A DNA stretch of 64,000 nucleotides from Flavobacterium pectinovorum (lineage in GTDB: Bacteria > Bacteroidota > Bacteroidia > Flavobacteriales > Flavobacteriaceae), in assembly GCF_022802975.1 (NCBI RefSeq), contig NZ_JAFEVZ010000006.1, positions 1 through 64,000 on the forward strand, written 5' to 3'. Position 1 is the first letter of the stretch. Every line of letters begins with the position of its first letter. Made by a program: the position numbers and the translations under genes. Below, piece by piece: positions 35,583-44,515 of this stretch. A model generated the notes under the pieces. The model searched no databases, was not told the DNA's origin, and worked only from the letters and a program-made list of their open reading frames with translations.

Positions 35583-37589
35583 TTATTTAATTTTGAATCG
35601 TAACCCTGCGTAATACATCTGCCCGAAAATTGGTGCATACGCTACAGAAGCATCAAAGTTAGTACCAAATGGATCATCTGCCCCTAAAATTGCTTTCTCC
35701 TGTTTGTAATTTCCAATGTTCTCTCCGCCAATATAAACTTCAAAAACTGGCGAAAAAACTCTGGTTACCTGAACATTCATAACAGCATAAGCTGGTGAAA
35801 AACCAGGAAACTGATCAGCCACAGGATTTGAAGCTGTATAAGGCAATTGCTGTTTTCCCGACCAATTAAAGGTATAATCAAATTTCCATTGTTTATCATT
35901 ATTCAAATTGGTTTCGTATTCAAGATTTCCTAAAAAACGATGTTTTGCCTGCAATGGTCTCTGAAAAGTTCCTCTTAAATAATCTGTTTGAATGTCATAA
36001 TATTTATAAGCGGTTCTCAAATTCAGATTATGAATTAGCTCATAATTAAACTCTACCTGTAAACTATTTGCAAATGAATTTCCTTTTAAATTATAAAACA
36101 AAACTTCCTGTGGACTTTGCATCAAATCAACAACTGCCTGGTTTTGAAAATCGGTTCTGTAGATATCGAAACCTGCTTCGGCATTTTTATTGAAAATTTT
36201 AAATTTCTGAGAAAAACTCAAACCATAATTCCATGCGATTTCCGGATTCAAACCATAAATTTTCCCGCTATTATCTAAAATCGAAAAAGTTCTCGAACTT
36301 GCAAAAAGCTGTTGATTTTCGGCAAAAATATTCGCCGAGCGTTTTCCTCTTCCTGCAGAAAAACGAACAACTCCATCTTTCCAGGGATTGTATCGCATGT
36401 GTAAACGAGGCGTTACGAAAAATCCTAAACGATTATGGTTATCTACTCTTCCTCCCAAAATCAAACTAAAATTATCCGTGTTATCATACGTATATTCAAA
36501 AAATGCCCCAACCGAATTATCAATACGGCTATAATCGTTTACATTTACAAATTCGCGATATTCATCATAAGTAAAATTTAAACCGGTCGAAAACTTATGC
36601 ATCGTATTACTGATAATCGAATTAAAAATTAAATTCGAATAAAAACTATTCTGCTTAATATCATACAAATTCAGCCCAAAATAAGAGTTTTGATTATGAC
36701 TGTTAAAAGCATTTTGAAAACCTATACTTTGATACGGCATGTCTTTAAAAACGTACCCAATTTTTGTCGAAACATCAAAACGTTCTGTATTGATTTCTGA
36801 CCCCCAACGATTGGTCGTTCCACGATCTGTATCCTTGTCAAAATCAACTTCTCCGGTTTGTTTTTTATCATTCATATATCTGAAATTAATAAAACTTACC
36901 AAGCCGCTTTCGGGATTGTAATATTGATATCTGTTTAAAACATTGATTTGTTTTCCTAACGGATTATCCAGAAAACCATCATCGTTCATATCGTTTTTAG
37001 CCACACGGGCATTTCCATGAACAAACAAACTTGTCGCCCATTTATCTGATAATTTTTTATTAAAATGTGTATTCAGTTCAAAACGGGCATCGGTAGAACC
37101 ATAAGCATTCAGAAAAAACGGAATATCATTTAAAGGCTTTAAAAGTTCTGTATTGATTTGTCCCGAAACACTCTCATAACCATTAATAACGCTACCGGCA
37201 CCTTTGGTAATCTGAACACTTTCTATCCAGGTTCCCGGCGTAAATGACAATCCATACGCTTGAGAAGCACCTCGAACCGAAGGAATATTTTCTTCGGTAA
37301 TCATTAGATACGGACTCGTTAAGCCCAGCATTTTTATTTGTTTAGTCCCGGTTAAAGCATCAGAAAAATTGACATCGATTGACGGATTAGTTTCGAAACT
37401 TTCTGCAAGATTACAACAAGCTGCTTTAAGCAGTTCTTTACTTGTAATTACAGAAGTGTTAGCAGTAAGTGTATAGGATTTCTTAAGTCCTTTTTGCTTT
37501 TTTGTGATTTTTACTTCCTCTAAGTCTTCTTGTGCAAACACAGAAACAGAAAGCAAAACCATCACAAAAAGCATGATATTTTTTTGCAT
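35583..37589 (-). CDS. TonB-dependent outer-membrane receptor, probably for a metal
   Basis: The 668-residue protein has signal peptide MQKNIMLFVMVLLSVSVFAQ, a plug domain (about 40-165, with ESVQITKGAGSVINGYESVSGQINTEL) and a 22-strand-type barrel ending in YAGLRFKIK. It lacks the N-terminal carboxypeptidase-like domain common in sugar-related SusC receptors. The plug begins with LLKAACCNLAESFETNPS, a Cys-Cys pair (58-59) at the spot where most receptors have a variable residue. With the HMA protein downstream and the cysteine-rich HYC_CC_PP protein upstream, transport of copper or a similar soft metal is the best inference. The ligand is not proved by sequence. Confidence 0.88.
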   Translation of the reverse strand: MQKNIMLFVMVLLSVSVFAQEDLEEVKITKKQKGLKKSYTLTANTSVITSKELLKAACCNLAESFETNPSIDVNFSDALTGTKQIKMLGLTSPYLMITEENIPSVRGASQAYGLSFTPGTWIESVQITKGAGSVINGYESVSGQINTELLKPLNDIPFFLNAYGSTDARFELNTHFNKKLSDKWATSLFVHGNARVAKNDMNDDGFLDNPLGKQINVLNRYQYYNPESGLVSFINFRYMNDKKQTGEVDFDKDTDRGTTNRWGSEINTERFDVSTKIGYVFKDMPYQSIGFQNAFNSHNQNSYFGLNLYDIKQNSFYSNLIFNSIISNTMHKFSTGLNFTYDEYREFVNVNDYSRIDNSVGAFFEYTYDNTDNFSLILGGRVDNHNRLGFFVTPRLHMRYNPWKDGVVRFSAGRGKRSANIFAENQQLFASSRTFSILDNSGKIYGLNPEIAWNYGLSFSQKFKIFNKNAEAGFDIYRTDFQNQAVVDLMQSPQEVLFYNLKGNSFANSLQVEFNYELIHNLNLRTAYKYYDIQTDYLRGTFQRPLQAKHRFLGNLEYETNLNNDKQWKFDYTFNWSGKQQLPYTASNPVADQFPGFSPAYAVMNVQVTRVFSPVFEVYIGGENIGNYKQEKAILGADDPFGTNFDASVAYAPIFGQMYYAGLRFKIK

Positions 37590-37698
37590 AAAAAAAGATT
37601 TTAATATTATTTTAGAAACAGTTTTAGATTTTTTTCAATTGAGGAAAAATCTAACAGTAAAATACAAGCCATAGTGACTTGATTCTAAAACATTAAAA

Positions 37699-38097
37699 TC
37701 AGGCGTAAAAAATATATTGATGATATAATTTATATAAAGGGGGCGCATTCGCATCAGAATAATACGAAATGACCTGTTTGCTTTTAAAATTTGGAATCGA
37801 TAAAAAAGCAATTGGTTTGAATTCCTGAATTACTGCCGGAAAAGCAATCTGAAAAAAGAAAATCTTAAAAGTAGCATCATCTGATTGTTTTTCAAAATGA
37901 ACTACTTTGTCTTTGCAACAGGAAGATTTTTTTTCTTTGGCACCACAGCATTTTTTTTCAGGAGAAACCGATACTGAAGTATTTAATGAAATTGAAGCTA
38001 TTTTTCCCTGGCAATAATGCACATCAAAAGCAAACCCTATGTTGGAGACCAACAATAGGAACGCTAAAAATAATCCTGTGCATTTCTTTAAATTCAT
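37699..38097 (-). CDS. HYC_CC_PP family protein
   Basis: The 132-residue protein shows the family's naming motifs in order: HYC in FDVHYCQGKI, CC pairs in KKCCGAKEKKSSCCKD, and PP in NAPPLYKLYHQY. It has an N-terminal signal (MNLKKCTGLFLAFLLLVSNIGFAF), so it is exported. Five cysteines and several histidines in the mature part suit metal binding. It is the first gene of a run toward the TonB receptor and HMA genes (109 bp gap). The function of the family is not established. Confidence 0.85.
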   Translation of the reverse strand: MNLKKCTGLFLAFLLLVSNIGFAFDVHYCQGKIASISLNTSVSVSPEKKCCGAKEKKSSCCKDKVVHFEKQSDDATFKIFFFQIAFPAVIQEFKPIAFLSIPNFKSKQVISYYSDANAPPLYKLYHQYIFYA

Positions 38098-38142
38098 ACT
38101 GCAAAAGTATTTAAAAAGCTTTAAAAAAAATCTAATAAAATG

Positions 38143-38589
38143 TTATTTTTTGAGATTTTGCTGCTGATAGTAAAATGCAGGAATAAACAGCAATACAAAT
38201 ATGGGCTGAATAATAAATCTTCTCACGTAAAAAAGAAGCCAGCTCTTATCCGGAAAATATCCGACAATAATAAGAAACGCACCAAAAAGCATTACCAAAA
38301 AGAAGAGGTATAAAATTGCACTAAAATTTAAAATCTCCTTGTCTTTAAAAAGTGTATAAATCAAAACAAGGGAAAGAATTGTATTTAAACCGTAACGAAA
38401 TAACAGATTGCAAAACAATCTTAAAGTGTTTAATCGCGGTAATGTTTTATTGGTAAAATCAGATTCAAAATATTCTAAAAAAGGGTCATAAAATAATTGA
38501 CTTTCAAAACTACGAATCAGTCCAAAACACAAAACAACAATTACTGTAATCAGAATTTTATCTTTATGTTCTAACAATCTATCTAGCAT
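38143..38589 (-). CDS. Exosortase F system-associated membrane protein
   Basis: The 148-residue protein has about four membrane spans. The motif RSFESQLFYDPFLEYFESDF followed by LPRLNTLRLFCNLLFRYGLNTILS is characteristic of the small protein encoded beside XrtF. Its start overlaps the xrtF 3' end by 11 bases, so the two are translationally coupled. Its role is unknown, presumably in exosortase assembly or substrate handling. Confidence 0.88.
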   Translation of the reverse strand: MLDRLLEHKDKILITVIVVLCFGLIRSFESQLFYDPFLEYFESDFTNKTLPRLNTLRLFCNLLFRYGLNTILSLVLIYTLFKDKEILNFSAILYLFFLVMLFGAFLIIVGYFPDKSWLLFYVRRFIIQPIFVLLFIPAFYYQQQNLKK

Positions 38590-39115
38590 ATTTTGAAAAT
38601 TTATTCACCCAAAATACCCATAAGATAAAAACCAATCCGTAGATAATTAACGGAAAAAGAACACCATGCAAAAGATGCAGTTTTTCAGGATAACAGAACA
38701 ACAAAACAGCTAATAATGCAATTCTGATTACATTTAAAATATAAATAAAAAGAGTTCCCGATAAAACAAACAATAAAGTTGTTTTAAGTTTCCCTGAAAA
38801 AGCAAGCACAAACGAAACAAATAAAATCATCACACTTACAGCATTACATCCTTCTACGATTCGGATAACATAAGACTTATTGTACCAAACTTCCAAATAA
38901 GATCCTAATGAACTTTTCTGAATCAGCACATCACAATTAAATACATCCATTAACCAATAGACATTAGAACCAACAGCAACAGTTATTTCGTCAATTTCAT
39001 TTGACTCAAAACTATTCAGATAACTTTTATAAATTATGGTAAGCAAAATATAAGCGGCAAAAAAAGTCCCTATAAAAATAAGGAATGGCTTAAATTGAAC
39101 TAAATATTTTTTCAA
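38579..39115 (-). CDS. xrtF: Exosortase family protein XrtF
   Basis: The 178-residue integral membrane protein has the exosortase catalytic triad: Cys90 in RIVEGCNAVSVM, Arg131 in LNVIRIALLAV, and His150 in LHLLHGVLFPL. The small size and the partner gene identify it as XrtF, found in Flavobacteriia. Exosortases cut and attach proteins that carry a short C-terminal sorting signal. No substrate with such a signal is encoded nearby, so targets lie elsewhere. Confidence 0.92.
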   Translation of the reverse strand: MKKYLVQFKPFLIFIGTFFAAYILLTIIYKSYLNSFESNEIDEITVAVGSNVYWLMDVFNCDVLIQKSSLGSYLEVWYNKSYVIRIVEGCNAVSVMILFVSFVLAFSGKLKTTLLFVLSGTLFIYILNVIRIALLAVLLFCYPEKLHLLHGVLFPLIIYGLVFILWVFWVNKFSKYAR

Positions 39116-39162
39116 GGGATTTTTTTTTTCAAATTTATGTATTTTTTGAGTTCAGCTTTAAA

Positions 39163-39170
39163 TACTTTTG
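39163..39170 (+). promoter_or_regulatory. Promoter -7 element of the GAF gene (TACTTTTG)
   Basis: It matches TAnnTTTG and lies 17 bases before the ATG at 39188, in the region divergent from xrtF. Confidence 0.55.
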
Positions 39171-39187
39171 TATAAAATTTTCACATC

Positions 39188-39643
39188 ATGACATTTCAGG
39201 AATTACAACCCAAAATAAGCGCTATTGTAGCTGATGCAAATATAACTAGAGACGAAAAATTGTTGACAATCTGTCAATTATTAAATGTAAATATAAAATA
39301 TTACAATTGGGTTGGTTTTTATTTTGCCAATCATGAAAACAAAACCTTGCATTTAGGGCCTTATGTAGGTGCAGAAACGGATCATACCGTAATTCCTTTT
39401 GGGAAAGGGATTTGTGGACAAGTTGCAGAAAGTAACGCAAATTTTGTCGTACCGGATGTTGCAGCTCAGGATAATTATATCGCCTGCAGTTTTACTGTAA
39501 AATCAGAAATTGTTGTACCTTTATTTGTAAACGGAGTAAATATTGGACAAATTGACATAGACAGTCATGTAATCGACCCTTTTACAGCAGCTGACGAACG
39601 ATTTTTAGAATTTGTAAATCAAGAAGTTGCCCAATTATTCTAG
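39188..39643 (+). CDS. GAF domain protein, probable free methionine-(R)-sulfoxide reductase
   Basis: The 151-residue protein is a single GAF domain. FGKGICGQVAES, YIACSFTVKSEIVVPLF and GQIDIDSHVIDPF match the free methionine-R-sulfoxide reductase (YebR/fRMsr) type, which reduces free oxidised methionine. Two of the cysteines used in catalysis are visible (in ICGQ and IACS). The third family cysteine position appears to be occupied by Asn (ESNANFVVP), so activity should be tested. It would protect against oxidative damage in the cytosol. Confidence 0.8.
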   Translation: MTFQELQPKISAIVADANITRDEKLLTICQLLNVNIKYYNWVGFYFANHENKTLHLGPYVGAETDHTVIPFGKGICGQVAESNANFVVPDVAAQDNYIACSFTVKSEIVVPLFVNGVNIGQIDIDSHVIDPFTAADERFLEFVNQEVAQLF

Positions 39644-39681
39644 AAATCCTATTTTTATTTTATTGTAAAAAATAGATCTGA

Positions 39682-40371
39682 ATGAAAAAAAGCATTTTCA
39701 TATTGTCCCTCTTTCTAATTTCAGTCAATCTATCTGCACAAATTAACATGGTCTCGAAAAAAATTTTTCTTGACTCATTATACCATGAAACTACACCCGA
39801 AAATTATGCTTACACCAGAGTAATTACCAATTATTCTCAGAAAAGTGTCCGTTACGTTGTTACCGACTTTTACAAAAACGGAAGAAAAAAAATGACAGGT
39901 TCTACTTTAGACCGAGACAATCTGAAAAAAGACGGAGAGTTTATTTACTATTACAAAAACGGAGCAAAGCAATCTGTTATAAATTATTCTGAAGATCATA
40001 AAATTGGCAAAGAAATTAATTGGTACAAAAATCAGAGTAAAAAATCTGAAAAACACAATCTTTGGAATCCCAAAACAAAAACATCTCAGACTTTAATAGT
40101 GAATTTTTGGGATGAAAATAAAAATCAAACCGTTGTTGACGGAAAGGGAGAATATGAAGAGGTTGATGGATTTATAACTCAAAAAGGAGAAATAAAAAAC
40201 GGTTTAAAACAAGGTCTCTGGCAGGGAAATGATTTAGCCAAAAACATTTCGTTTACGGATAATTACGACAAAGGCATTTTAATTTCAGGAGTAAGTACAG
40301 ATGCAAACAATGTAAAAACCTCTTACACTTCTTTAAGCGAGAAACCTGTGTCCAAGAAAAGCCTCAGATAA
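39682..40371 (+). CDS. Secreted protein with YwqK/MORN-like repeats, paralogue of the next gene
   Basis: The 229-residue protein has signal peptide MKKSIFILSLFLISVNLSAQ. Repeats of the type KKDGEFIYYYKNGAKQS and KIGKEINWYKNQSKKSE match the antitoxin YwqK-like (MORN-variant) family. It aligns along its length with residues 1-215 of the gene downstream (for example DSLYHETTPENYAYTRV and DSLWAETTADNYKYTRL). It lacks the C-terminal TonB domain of that paralogue. Such repeats are common in Bacteroidota surface proteins. The function is unknown. Confidence 0.75.
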   Translation: MKKSIFILSLFLISVNLSAQINMVSKKIFLDSLYHETTPENYAYTRVITNYSQKSVRYVVTDFYKNGRKKMTGSTLDRDNLKKDGEFIYYYKNGAKQSVINYSEDHKIGKEINWYKNQSKKSEKHNLWNPKTKTSQTLIVNFWDENKNQTVVDGKGEYEEVDGFITQKGEIKNGLKQGLWQGNDLAKNISFTDNYDKGILISGVSTDANNVKTSYTSLSEKPVSKKSLR

Positions 40372-40467
40372 AATAAAATCAGCAAATATTTCAGAAGATT
40401 TAATTGAAATTTTTAAATTATAATAAAAATACTACTTTAGCACATCTAATCTATCTATGCTTCATTC

Positions 40468-41421
40468 ATGAAAACAACAGTGCGCTTATTATTATTTTTA
40501 ATTTCAATCAAATTATTCTCTCAAAATCCTGTTGCAGCAAGTAAACTAATTTATCTGGATTCACTATGGGCAGAGACTACAGCAGACAATTACAAATATA
40601 CCAGACTTATTGAGGCGTATTTTTCTAACAAAGAAAAATATGTTTTCAAAGAATATTACAAATCCTTTGCGATAAAATCTATAGGAACAACTTTAAACAA
40701 AGATATTATAAAAAAAGACGGACAGTTCCTAACTTACTATGAAAATGGAAATAAAAAATCAATACAAAACTATTCCGACGGAAAGAAAATAGGAAAAGAA
40801 TATAACTGGTACGAAAATGGGAACATCAAATCCGAATTAGAATATTCTCAGAATAAAAAAGGAGAAGAAGAATGGAAAATTAATAATTACTGGACCGCAC
40901 AGAAAGAACAAAAAGTTACGAATGGAGATGGTGATTATGAAATTGTAACAGAACATCAACAAGAAAGCGGAAAAGTCAAAAATGGATTTCCAGAGGGTAT
41001 ATGGAAAGGAAAAAACCTTAAAAGCAAAACCACTTTTACTGAAACTTATGAAAATGGAAAATTAGTTTCAGGCATAAGTAAAGATTCTCTAAATATTGAA
41101 TATCCTTATACTGTTTTGGATCAACGTCCAAGCCCCAAAAAAGGAATGAGTTCATTTTACAGCTATGTAGGCAAATCATTGTATATTCCAGTAGAAGCAA
41201 GAAACAAAGTATCCGGAAAAATACATCTGACTTTTATAGTTGACAAAGATGGAAGTTTAATTGAACCTAAGATATTAAAAGGCATTGGACATGGATTAGA
41301 CGAAAGTGCAATCACTGTTATTAAGCATGCTAAAAAATGGAATCCCGGTATAAGAAGAGGAACTCCTGTAAGAGTTCTATACTCACTGCCAATTACCATA
41401 CAAACAGCCAATAAAACATAA
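40468..41421 (+). CDS. Secreted YwqK/MORN-like repeat protein with C-terminal TonB domain
   Basis: The 317-residue protein has a signal peptide (to about FSQ), a repeat region (about 20-215, with QFLTYYENGNKKSIQNYSDG and EYNWYENGNIKSE) and a TonB C-terminal domain (about 225-317; VEARNKVSGKIHLTFIVDKDG, VIKHAKKWNPGIRRGTPVRV). It is a tandem paralogue of the upstream gene, with the TonB domain added or retained. No transmembrane anchor follows the signal peptide, so it is not a standard energy transducer. The TonB domain may serve binding in the periplasm. Confidence 0.78.
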   Translation: MKTTVRLLLFLISIKLFSQNPVAASKLIYLDSLWAETTADNYKYTRLIEAYFSNKEKYVFKEYYKSFAIKSIGTTLNKDIIKKDGQFLTYYENGNKKSIQNYSDGKKIGKEYNWYENGNIKSELEYSQNKKGEEEWKINNYWTAQKEQKVTNGDGDYEIVTEHQQESGKVKNGFPEGIWKGKNLKSKTTFTETYENGKLVSGISKDSLNIEYPYTVLDQRPSPKKGMSSFYSYVGKSLYIPVEARNKVSGKIHLTFIVDKDGSLIEPKILKGIGHGLDESAITVIKHAKKWNPGIRRGTPVRVLYSLPITIQTANKT

Positions 41422-41458
41422 AACTCTTAATGGTTCTAAATTTAAATTTACCATTATC

Positions 41459-41488
41459 TTGTATTTCCAAAAATAAATAGTAATTTTG
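41459..41488 (+). promoter_or_regulatory. Promoter of rpsO (TTG-N19-TAATTTTG)
   Basis: TTG at 41459-41461 and TAATTTTG at 41481-41488 fit the consensus with a 19-base spacer. The rpsO ATG lies about 57 bases downstream, leaving a leader in which S15 autoregulation could act. Confidence 0.65.
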
Positions 41489-41544
41489 CACCCGTCTTAC
41501 AAAAGTTGTATTGACATACATAAAAATCATTAAATAATATTGGA

Positions 41545-41811
41545 ATGTATTTAAGTAAAGAAAAGAAAGAAGAGATTTTCGCACAACACGGTGGTGCAAC
41601 AAACACTGGAAGCGCAGAAGGTCAAATTGCATTGTTCACGTACAGAATTTCACACTTAACGGAACACTTGAAAAAAAATCGTCACGATTATAACACTGAG
41701 CGTTCTCTTGTACTATTAGTAGGTAAAAGAAGAGCTTTGTTGGATTACTTGAAAAAGAAAGAGATCAACAGATATCGTGAGATTATCAAAGTATTGAATA
41801 TCAGAAAATAA
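41545..41811 (+). CDS. rpsO: 30S ribosomal protein S15
   Basis: The 88-residue protein has the S15 signature: FAQHGGATNTGSAEGQIALFTYRISHLTEHLKKNRHDYNTERSLVLLVGKRRALLDYLKK is nearly the whole family pattern. It binds 16S rRNA early in small-subunit assembly. It is followed by a terminator and then pnp, the usual rpsO-pnp linkage. Confidence 0.98.
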   Translation: MYLSKEKKEEIFAQHGGATNTGSAEGQIALFTYRISHLTEHLKKNRHDYNTERSLVLLVGKRRALLDYLKKKEINRYREIIKVLNIRK

Positions 41812-41820
41812 TCAATATAG

Positions 41821-41853
41821 AAAAGAGGTGCGAGAGTGCCTCTTTTTGTTTTT
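41821..41853 (+). terminator. Intrinsic terminator of rpsO
   Basis: AAAAGAGG pairs with CCTCTTTT around a 10-base loop, and the T-rich tail continues for several bases. It would limit read-through into pnp. Confidence 0.75.
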
Positions 41854-41971
41854 ACATTACAAGCATTTACAAGAAAAAAAGTTTGGTTTTTCATTAGGTT
41901 TTAGACAACAACTACACACAACAACTACAACACAACTAAAACCCATTGTATAATCAATAAGGAAAAAATTT

Positions 41972-44107
41972 ATGATTCCACAATTATTTGTAGAAAAAAT
42001 CGATTTAGGTGATGGCAGAAGCATCACAATCGAGACAGGACGTTTAGCCAAACAAGCAGACGGTTCTGTAGTAGTAAGAATGGGCGACACTATGATACTT
42101 GCAACAGCAGTTTCAGCTCGCACATCAAACCCAGGCGTTGATTTTTTACCATTAACGGTAGATTATCGCGAAAAATTCGCAGCAGCAGGTCGTTTTCCGG
42201 GAGGTTTCTTTAAGAGAGAAGCACGTCCAAGCGACAGCGAAGTATTAACAATGAGATTAGTTGACCGTGTATTACGTCCGCTTTTCCCAGATGATTACCA
42301 TGCTGAAACACAAGTTATGATTCAGTTAATGTCTCACGACGAAGAAGTGATGCCAGACGCTTTAGCTGGTTTAGCTGCTTCTGCAGCATTAGCCGTTTCA
42401 GATATTCCATTTTACAACTTGATTTCTGAAGTTCGTGTTGCACGTATCGACGGAAAATTAGTAATCAATCCAAGCAGAGAAGAATTAGAAAAATCTGATA
42501 TCGATATGATGATTGGAGCTTCTATGGATTCTGTAGCAATGGTTGAAGGTGAGATGAAAGAAATTTCAGAAGCTGAAATGATCGAAGCTATCAAATTTGC
42601 TCACGAAGCTATTAAAGTACAAATTCAGGCGCAATTGCGTTTACAAGCTGCTTTTGGTAAAAAAGAAATTCGTACTTACGAAGGTGAGAAAGAAAACGAA
42701 GAAATTTACAAAAAAGTAAAAGCTGCTGCATACGATAAAATTTATGCTATTGCAAAAGTTGGTTCAGCTAAACACGAAAGAGGCGCTGCATTTGCTGAAG
42801 TAAAAGAAGAAGTAAAAGCTTTATTTACTGAAGAAGAATTAGCTGCTGACGGTGATTTAGTTTCTAAATATTTCTACAAAACAAACAAAGAAGCTGTTCG
42901 TAATGTAGTTTTAGAATTAGGAGTTCGTTTAGATGGTAGAAAAACTACTGACATCAGACCAATCTGGTGTGAAACTGACTATTTACCAAGAGTTCACGGT
43001 TCTTCTTTATTTACTCGTGGAGAAACTCAGGCTTTGGCTACTGTAACTTTAGGAACTTCCAGAGAAGCAAACCAAATCGATTCTCCATCTGAACAAGGTG
43101 AAGAGAAATTCTACTTACACTATAACTTCCCTCCTTTCTCTACTGGTGAAGCAAAACCATTAAGAGGAACTTCAAGAAGAGAAGTTGGTCACGGTAACTT
43201 AGCTCAAAGAGCGTTAAAAAATATGATTCCTGTTGATTGTCCTTACACAATTCGTATTGTTTCTGAAGTTTTAGAATCTAACGGTTCTTCTTCTATGGCA
43301 ACTGTTTGTGCCGGAACAATGGCCTTAATGGATGCTGGAGTTCAAATGGTAAAACCAGTTTCTGGAATTGCTATGGGATTGATTACTGACGGAGAGAAAT
43401 TTGCTGTATTGTCTGATATTTTAGGTGACGAAGATCACTTAGGAGATATGGACTTTAAAGTAACTGGAACTGCTGACGGAATCACTGCTTGTCAAATGGA
43501 TATCAAAATTGACGGATTACGTTATGATATCATGGAACAAGCTTTAGCTCAGGCTCGTGATGGACGTTTACACATTTTAGGAAAATTAACTGAGACAATC
43601 GCTGCTCCAAGAGTCGATGTAAAAGCTCATGCACCAAAAATCATTACCAGAACTATTCCTGGAAACTTTATTGGAGCGTTAATTGGACCTGGTGGAAAAG
43701 TAATTCAGGAATTACAAAAAGCTACCGGAACAACAATCGTTATTAACGAAGTTGATGAGCAAGGTGTTATCGAAATTTTAGGTACAGATCCTGCCGGAAT
43801 TGAAGCAGTACTGGCTAAAATTAAGTCAATCACTTTCAAACCACAAATGGGAGAAGCTTATGAGGTAAAAGTAATTAAAATGCTAGATTTTGGAGCTGTA
43901 GTAGAATATACTGCTGCGCCAGGAAATGAAGTTTTATTACACGTTTCTGAATTAGCCTGGGAGCGTACAGAAAATGTAACTGATGTTGTAAACATGGGAG
44001 ATGTTTTCCAAGTAAAATACTTAGGCGTTGATCCTAAAACTAAAAAAGAAAAAGTGTCAAGAAAAGCACTTTTACAAAGACCTCCACGTGAGGAGAAAAA
44101 AGAGTAA
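41972..44107 (+). CDS. pnp: Polyribonucleotide nucleotidyltransferase (PNPase)
   Basis: The 711-residue protein has two RNase PH domains (N-terminal with [15 protein letters not shown]-terminal with [19 protein letters not shown] and [20 protein letters not shown]). It then has a KH domain ([13 protein letters not shown] type, here [15 protein letters not shown]) and an S1 domain ([15 protein letters not shown]). It degrades RNA 3' to 5' using phosphate. The short basic/acidic tail (PPREEKKE) is normal. It sits downstream of rpsO, in the common order. Confidence 0.98.
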   Translation: MIPQLFVEKIDLGDGRSITIETGRLAKQADGSVVVRMGDTMILATAVSARTSNPGVDFLPLTVDYREKFAAAGRFPGGFFKREARPSDSEVLTMRLVDRVLRPLFPDDYHAETQVMIQLMSHDEEVMPDALAGLAASAALAVSDIPFYNLISEVRVARIDGKLVINPSREELEKSDIDMMIGASMDSVAMVEGEMKEISEAEMIEAIKFAHEAIKVQIQAQLRLQAAFGKKEIRTYEGEKENEEIYKKVKAAAYDKIYAIAKVGSAKHERGAAFAEVKEEVKALFTEEELAADGDLVSKYFYKTNKEAVRNVVLELGVRLDGRKTTDIRPIWCETDYLPRVHGSSLFTRGETQALATVTLGTSREANQIDSPSEQGEEKFYLHYNFPPFSTGEAKPLRGTSRREVGHGNLAQRALKNMIPVDCPYTIRIVSEVLESNGSSSMATVCAGTMALMDAGVQMVKPVSGIAMGLITDGEKFAVLSDILGDEDHLGDMDFKVTGTADGITACQMDIKIDGLRYDIMEQALAQARDGRLHILGKLTETIAAPRVDVKAHAPKIITRTIPGNFIGALIGPGGKVIQELQKATGTTIVINEVDEQGVIEILGTDPAGIEAVLAKIKSITFKPQMGEAYEVKVIKMLDFGAVVEYTAAPGNEVLLHVSELAWERTENVTDVVNMGDVFQVKYLGVDPKTKKEKVSRKALLQRPPREEKKE

Positions 44108-44141
44108 TCAGATCTTAGTTTACTAAAGGTTTATTCATAGG

Positions 44142-44178
44142 AAACCCCAAATTCAAATAATGAATTTGGGGTTTTTCG
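44142..44178 (+). terminator. Intrinsic terminator of pnp
   Basis: A perfect 14-bp stem (AAACCCCAAATTCA with TGAATTTGGGGTTT) has a 5-base loop and is followed by a T-tract. Confidence 0.93.
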
Positions 44179-44501
44179 TTTCAAAAAATTTCAACTTATG
44201 TTATTAATATCAAAACACATTCACTGAAACAAAAAACTTAATATACTTACCCCATACAGGCTTTAGGATTATTTTATAATGATAAAAAAAGTCATAAAAA
44301 TACCGATCAATAACCAATTATAAATCTTCATAATAGCCAGACATTAAAGCACAAAATCTATTTTCAACCGTATAATCAGCAAGATAGATTGTTACATAGA
44401 TAAAAAATAGCCGATAGATTTATTATTTTAAAAAAAATATCAACCCTTTGTAACTTTTTTGATACTTCTTACGTATAACTATTTGTACACTTTAAAAAAA
44501 T

Positions 44502-44508
44502 AGGGAGA
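44502..44508 (+). promoter_or_regulatory. Shine-Dalgarno-like site of rpoD (AGGGAGA)
   Basis: It lies 7 bases before the ATG. This is unusual here because most genes in the window have no purine-rich site, as is common in Bacteroidota. Confidence 0.5.
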
Positions 44509-44515
44509 CAACAAC

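Larger units (their letters stand above)
44108..44515. other. Intergenic region between pnp and rpoD
   Basis: It holds the pnp terminator (44142-44178) and then about 330 bases of AT-rich sequence with no coding frame. The distal part should carry the rpoD promoter, but no exact TAnnTTTG is present. A TAACTATTTG run near 44476 is only close to it. Confidence 0.6.

Noticed and set aside
39682..40371. Toxin-antitoxin unit based on YwqK-like repeats
   Set aside because: Both proteins have signal peptides and are similar to each other. No toxin gene is seen, so the name reflects only the repeat fold.
44470..44490. TAACTATTTG as rpoD promoter
   Set aside because: The spacing does not match TAnnTTTG, so it is not listed as a promoter.
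44108..44515. Structured RNA or riboswitch between pnp and rpoD
   Set aside because: Apart from the pnp terminator no stable nested stems or known motif could be recognised by eye.
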